From Antedon mediterranea (taxonomy: Eukaryota > Echinodermata > Crinoidea > Comatulida > Antedonidae): a stretch of 64,000 nucleotides of DNA. Every line of letters starts with the position of its first letter. Position 1 is the stretch's first letter. Below are positions 28,601 to 40,900 of the stretch, in pieces. Location: NCBI RefSeq assembly GCF_964355755.1, contig NC_092676.1, forward strand, positions 21,248,288-21,312,287. Reading direction: 5' to 3'. The translations under genes and the position numbers were made by a program. The notes beneath the pieces are model-generated. The model saw only the letters and a program-made list of their open reading frames with translations. It was not told the origin of the DNA and made no database searches.

Positions 28601-29956
28601 ATATCTAATAGTGTTTGTTTTATGGTATGATTTGGAGCGAATTCGGAAAATATTTTCTATGTATGTAATTTACATTTTATCTTTACCTTAGAGATGTATT
28701 ATAACGATATATTAATTTTATGATTTGTTTACAGACTTTTGCCGATTAAAGAAAATTTCATTGCAAAATTCAAGGTAATTTTGAAGTTGTTGAATGTGGT
28801 TGATCACGTTTGATAAAGTACCTATTATTTTTTTGCATTCTCACCTACAAGAATGTAATGTGTAAATATACTAAGACGTGTTTTTTTTTACTAGTGTATC
28901 AATTAAGTAAGGATATACATTGTGAAAACCACTATATGTAATAATCACAAATATTATGTTGGTATATTCAGGGAGCACATTTGACAATCAATGACTTCAA
29001 CAGAATATTTGCGCATTATGATAAAGTAAGTGGAAACTATTGTGTATCCTGAATTACGGTATGTACAAAATAAATTATACTGCGCATGTGTTGTTCTGAC
29101 CTCGTGTATTAGGTTTAAATTATACAATGTACAATTGAATGTTCTATTTCTTTTGCTTGATAAAAAAAGAATACAGTTTAACTTATTTACAAGGTCACTC
29201 TCCATCGGAGCATTGAGACGTGTCCAGTGTCTCTTTTAACCTCTTTTATACTACCGTAATATTCAGAGAGTACTCTTTCGATCTTATTAGATCTCGTCAC
29301 TGAAAAAAACTTGCGTGTCAAAACATTCGTCTGTCTAACCAGCTAGACTTCTCAGTATCTTTACATATTTATATTATTATTTCTATTTTATTCTATTTAC
29401 AAATAAATCAAAACCAGATAAATTTATCAATTATTCAAATGCATTTTTTGTTTGTTTTTAAAGGATAATGATAACACTCTCGATGGTGATGAATTATTCA
29501 GTTTTATGAAAGACTTTATGGAAAGCAAAGGCGGTGTAAGTACATTAGATGCTTCAACCTTAGCAATATCCTCTTTCTAACGTTGTCAATATTTATACGC
29601 CACAGTTTGGTATTATTCTTCTCAGTGATCAATATACATTGAGACTAACATAAAAGTTATGTATTCTAACGAATTGTCTTCCTACAGTAGAGCAATTAGC
29701 CAACATATCACACTACCAAAAGATAGAGTGTATCATTTATATACATATTCCAAAACTAATGAACTATTAATGTAATGTAAAACAGGAATAATACTATTTT
29801 GTTTTTAGCTTTAATAAACAAGTACATATTTTGTTTCCACTTCAGGACGTTAACATCAAAGACATCGAAAGTTACACAAAAAAAATGACGTTATTATTGG
29901 ACAAGAACAAAGACAACAAACTTCAGAAAAGTGAACTACGTGAACTGATGCTATAA
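25685..29956 (+). CDS. Secretagogin-like six-EF-hand calcium protein, copy B (278 aa if spliced with the shifted donor)
   Basis: Exons: 25685-25759, 25888-25944, 26034-26111, 26241-26290, 26934-26966, 27432-27507, 27818-27874, 28163-28240, 28322-28377, 28735-28774, 28972-29025, 29464-29535 and 29846-29956 (TAA). The tandem duplicate of 18113-23179 differs at under 10 percent of residues. All six EF loops remain, and loop 5 is DKDNDNTLDGDE. Odd point: at the end of exon 4, copy A reads ATGCAGAG before its donor, while copy B reads ATGTAGAG, an in-frame TAG. The same C-to-T change makes GTAGAG at 26291. Using it as donor removes two codons, keeps phase 2 and restores the frame. The ancestral donor position now reads GTGACA. 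Without the shifted donor the protein would stop after about 95 residues and the gene would be a pseudogene. Confidence 0.8.
27100..27220 (-). mobile_element. tRNA-like SINE fragment inserted in copy B
   Basis: The minus strand carries GTGGGTTTGAGCCCC, a B-box-like word, after CTAGTGACTTGGAAGTC. The stretch is missing from the aligned position in copy A (near 19590), and ACTTTATACTAAGTA / TACTTAGTATAAA flank it as an inverted pair. The anticodon arm does not fold as a true tRNA, so it is a tRNA-related repeat. Confidence 0.5.
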
Positions 29957-31194
29957 GTTTATTTTAATTTTAATGAAAACACTGTTTTACAAGATAATAT
30001 TTAAAAATTGCTTTTTGTGTGGCAAGACACCCTCAGCATGAATAATAAATGATAGACGTGTTTAAAAATATATTAATTAATATTAATTAACAACTAGTAT
30101 TGTTTTTTTGGTGGAAAACTATGCCAAAATTAAAAGAATGTTAGTTAAAAAGAAGAATCATGGTATAGTTTTTAAAACTTTCATACAGTTTTTTTTTTCA
30201 GTAAGTAAATTTGCAAATAATGTAGCTTTATTAAATGCAATACTAAGGTGGTGGAATTTATGTTGTAAGTAAACGATCCTGTACGGCAGTAAACACACAT
30301 GTAATTAACAAATGTAAACAGTATTACGTATGACGTAGTGGTTTACTTGAACCAGAGGAGAGTGAAAATGCCCTGCTTGGGCAATTTTTCTTTAATGTGT
30401 TTTGTACTCAAATATAAACTTTTATCAAAGAAAAGTATACAAATATATTACCAATAACGATACATTAATAAGTATACGTACCCATTAAAGCCATATAAAC
30501 TCATGCCTTTCACTGCTTTCTATACTGAAGAATGACGAAAATAATCAAAGAGAAATAAGATTGCTTGCTAGCGATTGTTATTCAAATTAGCCCGCTCTTG
30601 ATATGCATACCCACAAGTTTATAATCAGCCAATAGTGGCTTTCATTTAGCATTTGTTTGATGTTTAGCTAGACGATATAGTTTGAGAGATTGTTCAAAAC
30701 ATTCAATGCAGTTTTCCGATATGTTGTTTTAATTCTGACCGGTGGTATATTCAGGTATTGAGATAATCATGAGTTCGGCTTATGTTCAGAAAAACGATCG
30801 AGATATGATCCGATTTGCGGAAATTCTATTCCAAAAAAAAAAAAATACAGTCGGTTTAAATGTTTTCTTATTTCTTTTTACCAAATAAAAATTAAATCTA
30901 TACTTTTTTTTCGTGTTATTTAATTACGTTCTCGTTGCTATTAAAATAAATGGAATAGCCTACGGTACTTTTTTTAACTTTTATTTATTGACTTTTATTT
31001 ACATTTATAAATTTTCAATTATTACAGGTTAATTCAACTACTGTTAATTCCTGCTTATAAAACGAGCAAGTATCTTAAGTTAATAAGTATTCTATAACAA
31101 TTACACTGTAAATTAATTATTTTGACCTAATATCCTGTACTTTATTTTTACTCACAATATAAGATGTTTATATTCTTAATCATTTACTTACATA
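29957..31194. other. 3' region of secretagogin-like copy B
   Basis: No coding exon. AATAAA at 30044-30049 is the likely polyadenylation signal. The stretch follows the copy A downstream region until about 31131. TTTATT at 31141-31146 gives AATAAA on the minus strand about 50 nt after the protease stop codon. Confidence 0.5.
31141..31146 (-). terminator. Polyadenylation signal of the modular protease gene
   Basis: AATAAA on the minus strand, about 50 nt beyond the TAG stop at 31195-31197. Confidence 0.5.
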
Positions 31195-31991
31195 TTTCTA
31201 TCCTACTGTAATTATGTCACGAATCCAGTCAAGAAAAGATGGAACTCTAGTGTAAAATCCATATTTTCCTGATTGTCCGCAACCTTCACCCCAACTGACT
31301 ATCCCGAACAAATACCAACGGTCATCGTGCAAAATAGAAAAGGGCCCACCACTATCTCCCTGGCAGGCGTCTTGCACTTTTCGCTCGTATCCAGCACAGA
31401 ACATATTACCTGTCACTGTGTGTCTTGATGAAGAAATACATCTTCTTTGGTCAACGAAAGGGACATATACCTCACTCATAAACCGTGGTTTTGGGCCACC
31501 TTTCACGAGACTCCCCCAACCGTTTACTCGACCAAGTTGGTTCCTTTTCAAGGCTTTCGCGGTTAGGTTTTTTGTCGGTAAGCATATTGGTCTAACGTGG
31601 TCTGTAAAGGTTGAAATTGGTCTATCAAGCTTAATCATGGCAATATCAGCGTTAAAGGTGTCAGGACTGAAATCTTCGTGCGTAACAATCTTCGCAATTT
31701 TGTAAAACTCTTCTTCAGATTCTTTATATACAGAGTCGTGGTCAGCCACACGAATAAGAGTATTCCTCTTTTTCACTTTGAATTCTAGAATGCAGTGAGC
31801 TGCTGTTACTATCCATTCGGAATTAACGATTAATCCTCCGCAGAAATGTGTCCTTTTGCGAAAGTGGTAGAGTCGTACTATCCACGGAGCAGAACCTCTC
31901 ACGGATTCTCTTCCACCCACCACACGTCCACTGCCTGCACTGCGCTTTTTCTGATCGAGTAACGCCTCTGGTGATGTAACAATTCCACATT
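31195..31991 (-). CDS. S1A serine protease domain (last exon of the mosaic gene)
   Basis: A single exon codes the linker QCGIVTSPEALLDQKKRSAG, the activation site GR|VVGG, and the whole catalytic domain. Triad: His in TAAHC, Asp in NADIAMIKL, Ser in CQGDSGGP. Asp six residues before the catalytic Ser (DACQGDS) predicts cleavage after Arg or Lys. SWGEGC and the C-terminal DWIRDIITVG helix are present. The protease domain is uninterrupted by introns and its serine codon is AGT; this combination is known for C1r, C1s and MASP-2 domains. The linker cysteine probably pairs with a catalytic-domain cysteine and keeps the chains joined after activation. The zymogen would need another trypsin-like enzyme, or itself, for activation. 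Confidence 0.93.
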
Positions 31992-34900
31992 CTATTAAAC
32001 AAAACCTTTTTTTAATTTAATTGTTCGTTATCATGGATAATTATAAATATAAGGGTTGCCACGTAACACTTATAATAACATTAATATTTGGCCATTGTTT
32101 TTAGTCTACAGCTCACTATGTCGGTCGGTTGGTTGGTCGGTAAACTCTAACTTGAGCACGCGACTGCAGCCATGTACAGTATATGGCCTTGTTACTGCAT
32201 ACGCATGCTGACATGTGTGGTTTTGTCTTTGCAGTAATACATTATTATTATTATATAACAAAAATCACTGAAACAAATGGGGTAGATTAATCTATTCTGA
32301 TACTACCTGCCATGACGCTAATAAACATAAACAACAAATATATTATACATTTAATGTAGGCCTATCATGAGAGGCTAATGCCGAAAATTATTATTTATAA
32401 TCAAATAATGTGTAGTTAGTTAAAGAGTGATTTGTCAAGTCAGTTACTTACGATCAATGTCTTTAATTTGAGATTGTACGGCGAGAAAGGCATACTCTAC
32501 TTGGAGAACCACATTACCGTCTGCCATTACGACGCATGCGTATTTTCCTGCATCTTCAGCAGTAATTGTGGTAATGTTTAAACTTCCATCTGGCAAACTA
32601 AACACATGTTCGTTACTGGTTATGACCTCACCACCCTTTTCCCACATTATTGAATACGTATCGTCTTCCAATGTACAGCTAAACATGTGATTATCACCAG
32701 AGCTACGTGTTATATTACTGGGTTTTGTAGTTAAAAGATCGCCAACTATTACTTCTGTGTACAAAATATAATATAGAAAAACCATTGTAAAGACAAGGAA
32801 ATTGATATTACAGATTCAGTTCATAAAGCTTTTTCAAAAAGTTTTTATTGACCAAATCACAACACTGAAATCATCGCAATAAGGCTATTGTACGTGTGGG
32901 TGTGTAATCAATGTTCTTGGCGTTTGATCAAACGCTTAGCTACTGTGAACCAATTATAAATATCAAAACGTTATATTTAAAACGGTAACAAATCACTTTA
33001 GTTTAGCCTGCTTTCGTTTGGATTTCTTCTTAATCTTAATTATTGTATCCTCATCCTAAATCAAGGAAAATAAATTTTATTTTCCTACAAGGGAAACCAT
33101 GCTCGTCGTACATAAAACAAAACTGCATCCCTTGTAACATAGCAAAGTTTAAAATTCAAAATAAAGAGGTATATATAATCGACCCTTCCCTGAAAAACGT
33201 TTGGGCTGGGAAGTGTTGAGCGACATGAGGAATCATTAAAAATAATATGGCCATTTGCCCACTATCGTTAAAATGTATCATTGTGATTATAGTAATGAAG
33301 TTGATTCACCTATAAACATTTGTTGTTGTATTACATTATTGTTTTGTCCTGTAGCACGACATGTATACTTTGCTTGATGAATGTAAGACACAGAAGCTAT
33401 AAACAAGATTCCTCCAGGCAGAGCAAGAATACCATCCGTTGCTTGTCCTAAAAAACATACAAAAGTTAAACCAAGGAAAGACAATAACAGGACACTCGAA
33501 CCAAGATAGAAACTCATATCAGTCTTTTGATCTTATGCCTGGCTGCGACAAATACCAACAGTACTGTACTATGGACATATTCACTGCGGCACATGGTGTT
33601 GTCTATAAGTGGCGTGGAACTGATTGTGTAGCAGCCACAGATAAACGCTTTGATCTCCAGAGCTCAGCATCTTGTCGATATATTGCCTTGGTTAAACTAA
33701 CAATAGTATTATTTAAGATATCTATAACCATTTCAAGAAAATGATTTGCATTAAAGAAGCGTCGTCGCAAATCGCTGATAAACACAAATGTTGTCTTTTT
33801 AATTTCCGGATTATCTATGACTTTTAAAGTAAAGTAATTTTTCTCAACTGAAAATTTTTCTATTCTATTATTATTGTATGTTCAAAACAAACAAACTTAT
33901 TGAATTATTTAATTATTATGCAATATATTGCCTGGCAAATTTCATTTCAATCCCCATTCTTCCTGGAAACCTTGGTTTTTAAAAACACAAACAACATACC
34001 TTCTTCTAATAGTTCGTCATTTCTCAACCAGACAACATGAGCGGATGCGTCGCTGACTGAACATGTCTCTGTAATTAGGTCTCCCAATTCAACAGATTTA
34101 TTTTGAAGAGAGTTTACAAATGCAAGTTCTATCATCAAAGCATATACAAAATGTACAGTAAGAGTGGGATGAAATGTAGGACCATAGCAGGTCATTTTTT
34201 GCTAGCTTCAATATTTCTAATTATCATTCAACAAATACAATTAAATTGGATATTAACTTATGGCTAAAACATCACATCATAATTATTGATTTGTGCCTAT
34301 ATACAAAAGAAAGTATTCTCACATGCACGGATGAAGGACTAAAGTGTTGCCTGAAAGATCTGCATATTTTCTGACTATTTTACTTTATCGTTTTGATTTA
34401 TATTTTTGCTTATTTTATTTTCATTGTGATCGAGCCACTAATATCCACAGCATTGACATCAGTAAGTTGTCTTGGTATTTATATACAAAGAAAAGTTACA
34501 AACTGTTTTTTTATTATTATTATTATTAGGCATACCGGTATGTAGGACATGCGAATCTTAAAACTATAAAACTGTTTTTTTTTTAATCTGATACTGGACA
34601 TAATTATTATAATATCTGCAGATGGTTCTGTAAAAAAGAAAGCTTACTAACCTTGACAAATAAGTTGACTTCCTGTCCAGGTACCATCCTGCTGGCAGAT
34701 GCGATGGAAACTTCCAGAAACTTGAAAATGGTCGTCTGCACACTGGAATATGCAAACTGAGTTAGGTACTGGTTCTAAGCATAGAACCACTTCAACACCA
34801 GGAAGAATAGGTAATTCTGGACATTTTCTCTGCATTTCTAAAAACATATTACAAAAAAAAACTTAACGGCACAGTCTACAAAATTTTACACCACTAATCG

Positions 34901-37900
34901 AAAACACGTCACACCCTCTACCCAAATTAGTGCTGATCAATCTAGTATACCTGAGCAAGATAATGCTTGTCCAGACCACGTTCCATCTGCTTGACAAACT
35001 CTGGTTTCATCTCCGCTAACTTTTTCACTTCCTGGCTTACAACGGAAAGAGCAAATTGATCGGAAAAGAGACGGTTTAGGGCATCGACTGCTGGTCGCAA
35101 AATTCGGAACAACCAATGCAGGACAAGCAATAGCTGAATACAAATAAACAGGTAAACATTAATGTACACATTTTATATCCATGCAATCAATCGATTAATA
35201 GTCACACTGTTGGGTCTCGGCCGCATTGTTTCTACTATTTTATTTAACGAAGTTGATGAATCGCTCTTCGGTGTATGTCAAGTTGATGGCGACGCATATG
35301 ACTAGATACTAATTTTACGACCATACCTTGACACCATAAATCGTTTCCTGACCAAGTGCCGTCATCTTGGCATTCACGTCTGACGTCACCAAACGTCATC
35401 ATGTGACCCTCAAAGCATTGTAAGTTACATACTTCTCCAGGTTTTCTTAAATTATTGCAGTCTCCGCCAGCATTGGCTGGTGTTCGTAAGTGTGGACACA
35501 GTGTTTCTAAGTGAAGATACAATCATACCATCGAATGAAATAAACAACCTAAAAAATTCGTTCGTTCTTCTATCACACATACTAAAAAGTATCCCATTTG
35601 AATATTCGATTCTGTTTCACGTGTCTGTTATGTATTGCAAAATGGTAATAAATGTTGCACAAAACAGTACTTTTCAACGAAGAAACATATTCACCGGCAA
35701 GCTCAATTTGTTTTGTCACGCGATAGGTCGGTAAATAATCCAACAGTGTTACTCCCATTCTGCTTTTAAAATCTTGCTTTTTGGGTTTTAAGTACACATT
35801 TTGAGAGTGATTTTACTACCAATATTGTTATCAGCACTTACAACTATTGTATTGTATATTCTTTTTTCTTATTTTTATCTGCTAAACTGGATTTAGAAAA
35901 GATTTTTTTTATAGCTATAGCTAGGCCCTATCTAGCTGTGTGCATGCTATTGTCTTAGCAGTGTTCAGTGAAGCAAAGCCTATTGTTGCCTTAGAACTTT
36001 GGGACAGCATAGCATAGAAGATTTGTTTACAGGGCCTAGAGTCGGTGTATGTGTGATATTATTATTATAATCTACCATTGCTACGAGTAAACTATGTTGA
36101 CCTATAACTATAGCTACTCAAAGCTACTTAACCTGAGACAATATGCTGGAAAAATTACTACTGCGGTTGGAAGTGTTTTGAACGACTTGGGAATTTTCCA
36201 TTATAGAGGTACCCGTGGTGGACGCAAGTCAAAATTTCACACAAAGAGTAATAAAGATATAGATTCTAAAAGCCTTTCTAACATAAACAAGAAAGTACAA
36301 GAAGCAGTTAGGAAAAAAAAGCCTGCAAAATATTTTCATTGGCGAGCAGGACAGATTAATGTTAATACCTGCTCAGATGACTTCTTACTACATGAAACCC
36401 TCATTCAAATTAAAGCAGCAAACCTTGACATCGTGTGTATGCAGGAAGTGAGACGGATTGGTACCGGTGCAATCTCACATGAGGGCTACAATGTATACTG
36501 GACTGGACTGAAAATCAAAAAGATGTATGGGGTTGCTATTGCCATCAAACAGTCACCCCATATCAAAGTGTCTAATGTTTATTATGTTTATGAACGTCTA
36601 ATGGCAATAGACGTCACAATAAAAAATTGTAAATTAAGAATTGTGTCTGCGTACTCTCCTACGGAATCCGGTTCAGAATCATCAAAGGATATTTTCTATG
36701 CAAAACTCTCCAAAGTAACAAGAGTTGAGAACAACACAAAACTCTTACTGATGGGAGACTTTAATGCAACATCAACAATAACAACCAGAAAATCACTCTT
36801 TGATGGAAACCTACATAGATTTCAAGACACAGATGACATTAGTAACGACAATGGCACAAGACTCATCAACTACTGCTCTGACTTCAAGCTATGCATACTG
36901 AACACCTGGTTTGACCATCCAAACGTTCATCGGATCACTTGGCATAGCAACGATGGTGTTACAAAGAAAATACTAGATTACAACATATGTGATCACTGGT
37001 TGAGGAAGTATGTTACTGACACAAGAGTCTATAACAACTATTATCTTTCGTCGGATCATAGAATCCTTGTGAGTAATATGACAACACCAGCCAACAAAGC
37101 AGCCAGGTGGAAGAAGCATAAAAAGAAAAAACAGAGCAAGAGAGCCAACATGAGTAAACTTAAAGATCGAGAAGTAAGAAATAATGTTAAAACAAAGATA
37201 GAAGAAGAAATTAATAAAATTACTTCTCCTGAAAAGACAACAACCACTACATCAACTGAGCGCTATACAACACTTATGACAGTGCTAAATAAGGCAGTTG
37301 AAGAAGTCCCGAAGAAAACAAGAAACCAAAATGCTCATCCCTGGGATGGTGATGAAAGACTACAACAGCTTATAAAAGAAAGAAAGAATATTAACAAAAG
37401 CATAGTTACCTACAAAGAAGAGGAGATCAAGGCTATGCAGAAAGCAATTAAGATAAGGGTGAAGGAACTACGGAATGAATATTTGTATGAAGAAGCAAGC
37501 AAGTTAAATGAAGCCCACCAAAATAGAAAAATATTTGATTTATGGAGAAAAGCTAAGGAGCACGGTGATGTTATAAGAAAAGCACCAAAGCCTATAAAAT
37601 GTCCTGGATTACGTGAACACTTTAAAGATCACTTTAATCCAGACCAATCTAGCCTTAAAATCCCAGATGAAATTAGCACACCTCCAGAATATATTATCAA
37701 CCTGAGACAACCAGAATTTGAGATGGACAATGAACCTCCGTCCAAGAAAGAAATTATTGATGCAATCGGACATCTAAAAGGTCGCAAAGCTACCCTAGAT
37801 GTCGCTTCTGAAATGTTGCAAGTCGCCACAGAGAACCCAGTATTCGTCGACCATGTACATAGACTGTTTGAGGAAATTTGGAGAACGAAAGAAGTACCAA

Positions 37901-40900
37901 GTGATTGGGGACTGTCCAAATTAACAACCATTTGGAAAAAAAAGGCAGTCCACTTGATCCATCAATGTATAGAGGAATATCAATTGGGTCTACATTTTCA
38001 AAGATACTTATGGTTATCATTCTTTCACGTTTTTCCATCTTTTATGAAAGTCAACTTCTACGCACACAGTTTGGATTCAGGTCCAACAGAGGGTGCAATG
38101 ATGCTATATATGTAATCAAGCAGATCCAGGAAATTGCGTATCGCTCAAATCGTAAACTCTATACATGCTTCATTGATTTAACAGCAGCATTCGACCATGT
38201 GAATCGTAATCTTCTTTTCCTAAGCGTTCGTAATAGGTTTCACTTAAACCAGTCTACTACTATGATTGACATTATACAATCACTGTACAGCTCAACGAAA
38301 GCATACCTTGCTGACGACGATCCGAGTGATGATAAGTTCGAAACATCTTCTGGGGTGCGACAGGGTGGTATTGAGAGTACCAGCATGTTTAACCAATATT
38401 TTGATTACGTTATTAGAGTGTTCAAACAACGCTGTAAAGATGCTAGTTTGGATGGCCTAATGATACAATACCTAATTCCTATTGAAGCTACAAATCGTGC
38501 TCAAAGATGTAAAGCACCATCAAGGGGCATCTATGACGACTTTGAAAGTGGCTATGCTGACGACTTTGCTGTAAGCTCCTGGTCACAAGAAGAACTGCAA
38601 ACCATTGTGAACATCTTGAATAAAGTTTGTCTGGAATTTGGTCTAAGAATTAGTGCCCCCAAAACAGAAACCATTATATGGAACTGGAAAGAGGAAGTTG
38701 AAGAATACCCAAGATGCATCATACAAATTGGCGGCGTACACATTAACAACGTAACACACTTTAGATACCTTGGTGTATGGGCTACCTACAATGATGTTCA
38801 TATTGGAGATCAAGAAGTAAAATACAGAATCAATTCAGCCAAAGGAGCATTTGCAGAGAATAGGGCATTGCTTACCAACAGAACGATCCACCTACAAACA
38901 AGAATGATGTTTCTTAATGGTCTAGTTAGGAGTAGACTCACCTATGGTTGCCATGCTTGGAGGGCAACAGGAAGTGAAATGTCCAAACTTAGCACAACAT
39001 ACAAAACCTTCCTAAGAAGAATGCTAGTGAATGGCTTTCAAAGAGTCTGCCCACCAAACCATGTAGACATATCCTCAGATGAAGAAACAGATGAAACCTA
39101 TATAGACTGGCGTTACGTAATTGATAATGACGATCTCTACAAAATTACTGGCTGTCAACCGCTAGAAGAATATGTCTACAAGCAACAATTCAACTGGATC
39201 GGACATGTAATTAGAAAAGAAAATGAAGATCCTACAAAAATTCTTACTTTTCACACAACACAAAGTAAACGAAGAGGTCGGAAGATACCATCAGTACTTG
39301 ATAGAGTTGTACAACAAAGTCAACTTACTAGATGCAACTTCATTAGAGCCTGCTTCAACAGAAATTTATAATTCCCAGCAATGTTTTAACTGTATATATG
39401 AACTGTTTTATAAGTTGTTTTGTGACTGTGTAATTTGGTAGTAGTCACTCTCATACTGTAGGCCTACATTTAAAAGTAACACATCCAAATGCCAACTTCA
39501 AGTCAATGGCTACCAGATGTCTCTGTGAGACGGTTATTTGAACCAGTACCAGTACCAGTAAAATAATCTTATAGAGTTCGGTACTTACCGATACAAACCA
39601 GCTCTACAAAACCATCCCATTCTCCAGACTGCAAACAAGTGACATTGTTTGTCGATATCGTCTGATAACCAGAATTGCATACTATTGAACACGTTGAATT
39701 GGCTCTTCTGTCACAACCAGTTGTTTTTCCATTTGGTATATCAAGAGGACATCCTTTAATAAAGAAAGAAATTAAATGATTATACTAGAAACTGCAAAGA
39801 GCATAATGCCTATATAAAACGCTTCTCATTGGATAACAAAATACCTCCTGCCTTGTACAATGGCACTCCATGGTACAATCGTCATTACATTACTACAAAA
39901 ACATACGATCATCTATATAGTTGCCTGGAAAAGCTGACAGATTCTTAGCGCACTCATTAATTTATGCGATAATAAAAGTGTTAATAACGCACAATCTTAC
40001 CTATAGAACTACGCCTACACGAAATACCATCGTCAGCCAAGACTTTTCCCAGTGGACATGCGCATGTTCGTCCGTTAGGCGTTGCCAGGCAAAGCTTACT
40101 ACATCCTCCATTGTTCTGAGTACAAGACGTTTCACCTACAATTTTAATATAAAACACAGCGTTAACAAAAACAACTGTGCCTAAAAGGGTTTTGAAGCTA
40201 TGAGATAGATTGAAATATCAGATTAAGAAGACTCTTTATATATTATTATAGATATAATTATCTCACGTTTATCGATTATTAAATCTAATGAGTTAGACTA
40301 TTTTTATTATATGTTATTGATATTTAATCAGTTCACATGACCATAAAGTTCAGTCTGATTGTGACACCGTATCTAATATTGTAAATAAGTAAATAACTTT
40401 CCAGTTTGTAATTCACGTGAATTATACAGCATCAGACCACTGAGCTTTCCAAAAACGTCCTCGCCAACAGAAACTGGTTCATCGTCTTCGATCTTGTTCA
40501 TGCGCATAAGTGTTTTCTTATTCCAGTCTGTAAAATAGATGTAAGTATCATCGACAGCAATGCCAAACGTGTGAGAAAGAAAGTCAAGCTGTTTCATTAC
40601 GGTGCGATGAGAACCGTCGTACTTTACTCTTTCGATCTTGTTTACTTGTGCGTCGCACCAATACAGGAATTCATCTGTAAAATAAAACATTTGAGTTAGG
40701 GTAGGTTTGACTAATTCCAAAACCAATCTATAAGCAAACCAACATAAAAATGTAAATTCACTTAAAAGTCATTGTGTAAAATCGGCTGGGTACGTGCTGC
40801 AGAACATTTAATTTACACCTCTCTTTTCTACGTATATCTAATTCTTTTCATGAAGTTGGTTCAAAATGAACCCTTTACTCTCCAAAAATGTCTTAATTTG

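Larger units (their letters stand above)
24830..31131. repeat. Segmental duplication, right copy (B)
   Basis: About 6.3 kb aligned with copy A. Exons are nearly identical, while introns have diverged by substitutions and insertions or deletions. A tRNA-like insertion near 27100-27220 is copy-specific. The downstream part (30250-31131) is also shared, including a degenerate, non-coding stretch around 24000-24250 / 30770-31020. The right end lies about 60 bp from the stop codon of the minus-strand protease gene. Confidence 0.85.

Noticed and set aside
31418-31705. 95-codon plus frame
   Set aside because: Antisense shadow of the serine protease exon.
33439-33744. 101-codon plus frame opposite the Ig exon
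   Set aside because: Antisense and intronic to the Ig exon 33310-33447; no domain.
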